From Clostridia bacterium (GTDB lineage Bacteria > Bacillota > Clostridia > Oscillospirales > CAG-382): DNA of 7,147 nucleotides. This document shows, in pieces, positions 5,717 through 7,147 of this stretch. The notes under the pieces are model-generated. The model saw only the letters and a program-made list of their open reading frames with translations, made no database searches and was not told the origin of the DNA. The translations under genes and the position numbers were made by a program. Where the stretch lies: NCBI GenBank assembly GCA_017560285.1, contig JAFYOG010000150.1, positions 1-7,147 on the forward strand, given 5' to 3'. The first letter of the stretch is position 1. Each line of letters begins with the position of its first letter.

Positions 5717-7100
5717 AGGCGTTGTTCCACCTTTCTTGATCGATCGTATTAAAAACTGTTGTTAATTGTATAGTATTGCCGTTAGAAGTTAAACGCGCTT
5801 TATCGGCAACCCCAACAAAGGGTACGTATACAATGCCTTCAGTATCAAGAATTATCGGTATAATATCGCGATATTCTTTAGGTACTTTTTTCTCTATAAA
5901 TAATTTTTTTATGCTTTTGTGCATTCCGTTTATTAATATTTTATCCCCTTCTAAACGGTTACGAACAGAAAGCACACCAGAGATATTATCAGAATTTATT
6001 ATTACAGATGTGTATAGTTTGTTAATTTTTTTTAATACCCTATTTGGCTCTTTATCTATAATAATTTCTACTCTATCTCCGAAAACATAATTTTCATCGT
6101 TAGTAATTTGCTGTAAATCAAATTTTAACGAAACGTTATCGCTTTTACGGTAAAAGCTTACTGTTCCGTTATTAATAACAGCTTCGAATTCATTATATAT
6201 CGGTACAATAAAATGATTATAGCCAAATATTGTTTTATTAATTTGCATCAGCAATTCTTTATTCAATAATTTGCCCGAAAATCTGTTAAATTTTGCAATA
6301 ATTACCCGATCTCTGATTGCGGGATGCAATTCTCGTAAATCAGAATCAAAATGATTATAGATAATGCTTTCAAAATAATCCCTATCTGTTCTTGCACTAT
6401 CGGTAAATTTTGCGATAGCATCAATAACCGCGGGGTTAATTTCTTCAAGCTTTGGGATAATGGTATGGCGAATTAAATTCCGTGTATATTCGATAGAATT
6501 ATTTGTACTGTCGGTGATATATTCCGCAGAGCATGCACTTATATAAGACTCTATCTCGTTCCTTTTTATCTTTAACAAAGGACGTAGTATATTTCCTTTA
6601 ACGGGAGCAATAGCCGAAGAACCGTTAGAGCCCGAACCGCGTATAAGATTAAGAATTAACGTTTCTGCATCATCATTCATATTATGTGCAGTAGCGCAAT
6701 AATCAATATTATATTTTTTGCAGATTCGTTCAAAAAAATTATATCTGCATTCTCTTGCCGCAGCTTCCAAGGAAAGCTTGTTCAGTGTAGCATATGCGGG
6801 AACGTCGTCTCTACCTCTGTAAAGCTTTACACCGTATTTAGCGCACAAGGATTTGCAAAATTCTTCGTCCCTGTCGGCTTCTGCACCTCTAATCATATGG
6901 TTAAAATGCATAGCGAAAACAGAAAAAGAATAGCTTTTTGAAAGATCAATTAAAGAAATCAATAGCGAAACCGAATCTGCACCGCCGGATAAACAAACGG
7001 CGATGCTTTTATTTGATAAATCCAAGTTGTTTTCTTCAAAATAACTGCGAATTTTATTCAAAAAATCAGTTTTCACTTGATTCGTCTGTAAATTCATCAC
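5706..7100 (-). CDS. tilS: tRNA(Ile)-lysidine synthase TilS
   Basis: Converts the wobble cytidine of tRNA-Ile2 (anticodon CAU) to lysidine with ATP and lysine, so that it reads AUA and is charged with isoleucine; this is essential in most bacteria. The N-terminal PP-loop domain carries SGGADS (38-43), HFNHMIRG (65-72), LEAAARECRYNFFE (111-124), TAHNMNDDAETLILNLIRG (137-155) and RPLLKIKRNEI (173-183), followed by DSTNNSIEYTRNLIRH (197-212). The middle region (about 220-340) is divergent. The C-terminal TilS domain (about 375-450) shows VRNRLEGDKI and KKLFIEKKVPKEYRD. The 464-residue length is typical. The start is uncertain: GTG at 7100, ATG at 7097 and GTG at 7076 are all possible, and none has a good Shine-Dalgarno. 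The ftsH gene begins within its last codons, so the two are translationally linked; the hpt gene often found between them is missing. Confidence 0.96.
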   Translation of the reverse strand: MMNLQTNQVKTDFLNKIRSYFEENNLDLSNKSIAVCLSGGADSVSLLISLIDLSKSYSFSVFAMHFNHMIRGAEADRDEEFCKSLCAKYGVKLYRGRDDVPAYATLNKLSLEAAARECRYNFFERICKKYNIDYCATAHNMNDDAETLILNLIRGSGSNGSSAIAPVKGNILRPLLKIKRNEIESYISACSAEYITDSTNNSIEYTRNLIRHTIIPKLEEINPAVIDAIAKFTDSARTDRDYFESIIYNHFDSDLRELHPAIRDRVIIAKFNRFSGKLLNKELLMQINKTIFGYNHFIVPIYNEFEAVINNGTVSFYRKSDNVSLKFDLQQITNDENYVFGDRVEIIIDKEPNRVLKKINKLYTSVIINSDNISGVLSVRNRLEGDKILINGMHKSIKKLFIEKKVPKEYRDIIPIILDTEGIVYVPFVGVADKARLTSNGNTIQLTTVFNTIDQERWNNAYEK

Positions 7101-7146
7101 TTATACTCATAAATTTAAAATATTTGCCTACCCAAGCGAGTTTTAC
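7066..7146 (-). CDS. Possible C-terminal end of an unidentified upstream gene
   Basis: On the minus strand one frame is open from the window edge to a TGA at 7068-7066, giving 26 residues that begin VKLAWVGKYFKF and end with an acidic, serine-rich tail (DEFTDESSEN). It would overlap the annotated tilS start by 35 bases, or by only 11 bases (GTGAAAACTGA) if tilS starts at the GTG at 7076. Such an open stretch can occur by chance, and it is too short to name. In many Firmicutes the gene before tilS is spoIIE or a nearby gene, whose phosphatase domain ends in a hydrophobic strand, so a SpoIIE-like tail is possible but only a guess. Confidence 0.4.
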   Translation of the reverse strand, partial: VKLAWVGKYFKFMSISDEFTDESSEN

Positions 7147-7147
7147 A

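Overview
The window is an ordinary chromosomal segment from an AT-rich, Gram-positive, endospore-forming bacterium, most likely of the class Clostridia; no order or genus can be assigned from sequence alone. Three signs point there: a YunB-family sporulation gene, the YbaB-RecR pair, and a TilS-FtsH pair of Firmicutes type. There are no RNA genes, CRISPR arrays, insertion sequences, attachment sites or phage genes.

Layout. The left arm (1-1542) is read on the plus strand. It holds the 3' part of a YbaB/EbfC nucleoid-associated protein gene, then recR, then a strong intrinsic terminator, then yunB, whose ATG directly follows the terminator T-run. The rest (1525-7147) is read on the minus strand. 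In the order of transcription it holds the tail of an unidentified open frame (7146-7066), tilS, ftsH, a hairpin, a membrane-anchored SGNH/DHHW-like protein gene, and a SpoU/TrmH-family RNA methyltransferase gene. The methyltransferase gene and yunB converge and overlap by 18 bases. The window is densely coding; the longest gap is 100 bases (3496-3595).

How the genes work together. YbaB-RecR belongs to the conserved dnaX-ybaB-recR recombination-repair cluster. TilS (lysidine synthesis on tRNA-Ile2) and FtsH (membrane AAA protease) are translationally linked through an 11-base overlap, but the hpt gene that often sits between them is absent. The SGNH/DHHW-like gene and the methyltransferase gene touch stop-to-start (TAAATG), so they look like a coupled pair, although no shared function is evident.

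The points most worth a second look are: a DHHW-type motif that reads DKNW, which lacks the expected catalytic histidine; the terminator/start junction of yunB, with a -10-like element in the hairpin loop and no Shine-Dalgarno; the convergent yunB/methyltransferase ends, with hairpins buried in each other's coding sequence; and the uncertain tilS start, which overlaps a possible upstream gene. No clearly new multi-gene system is visible.
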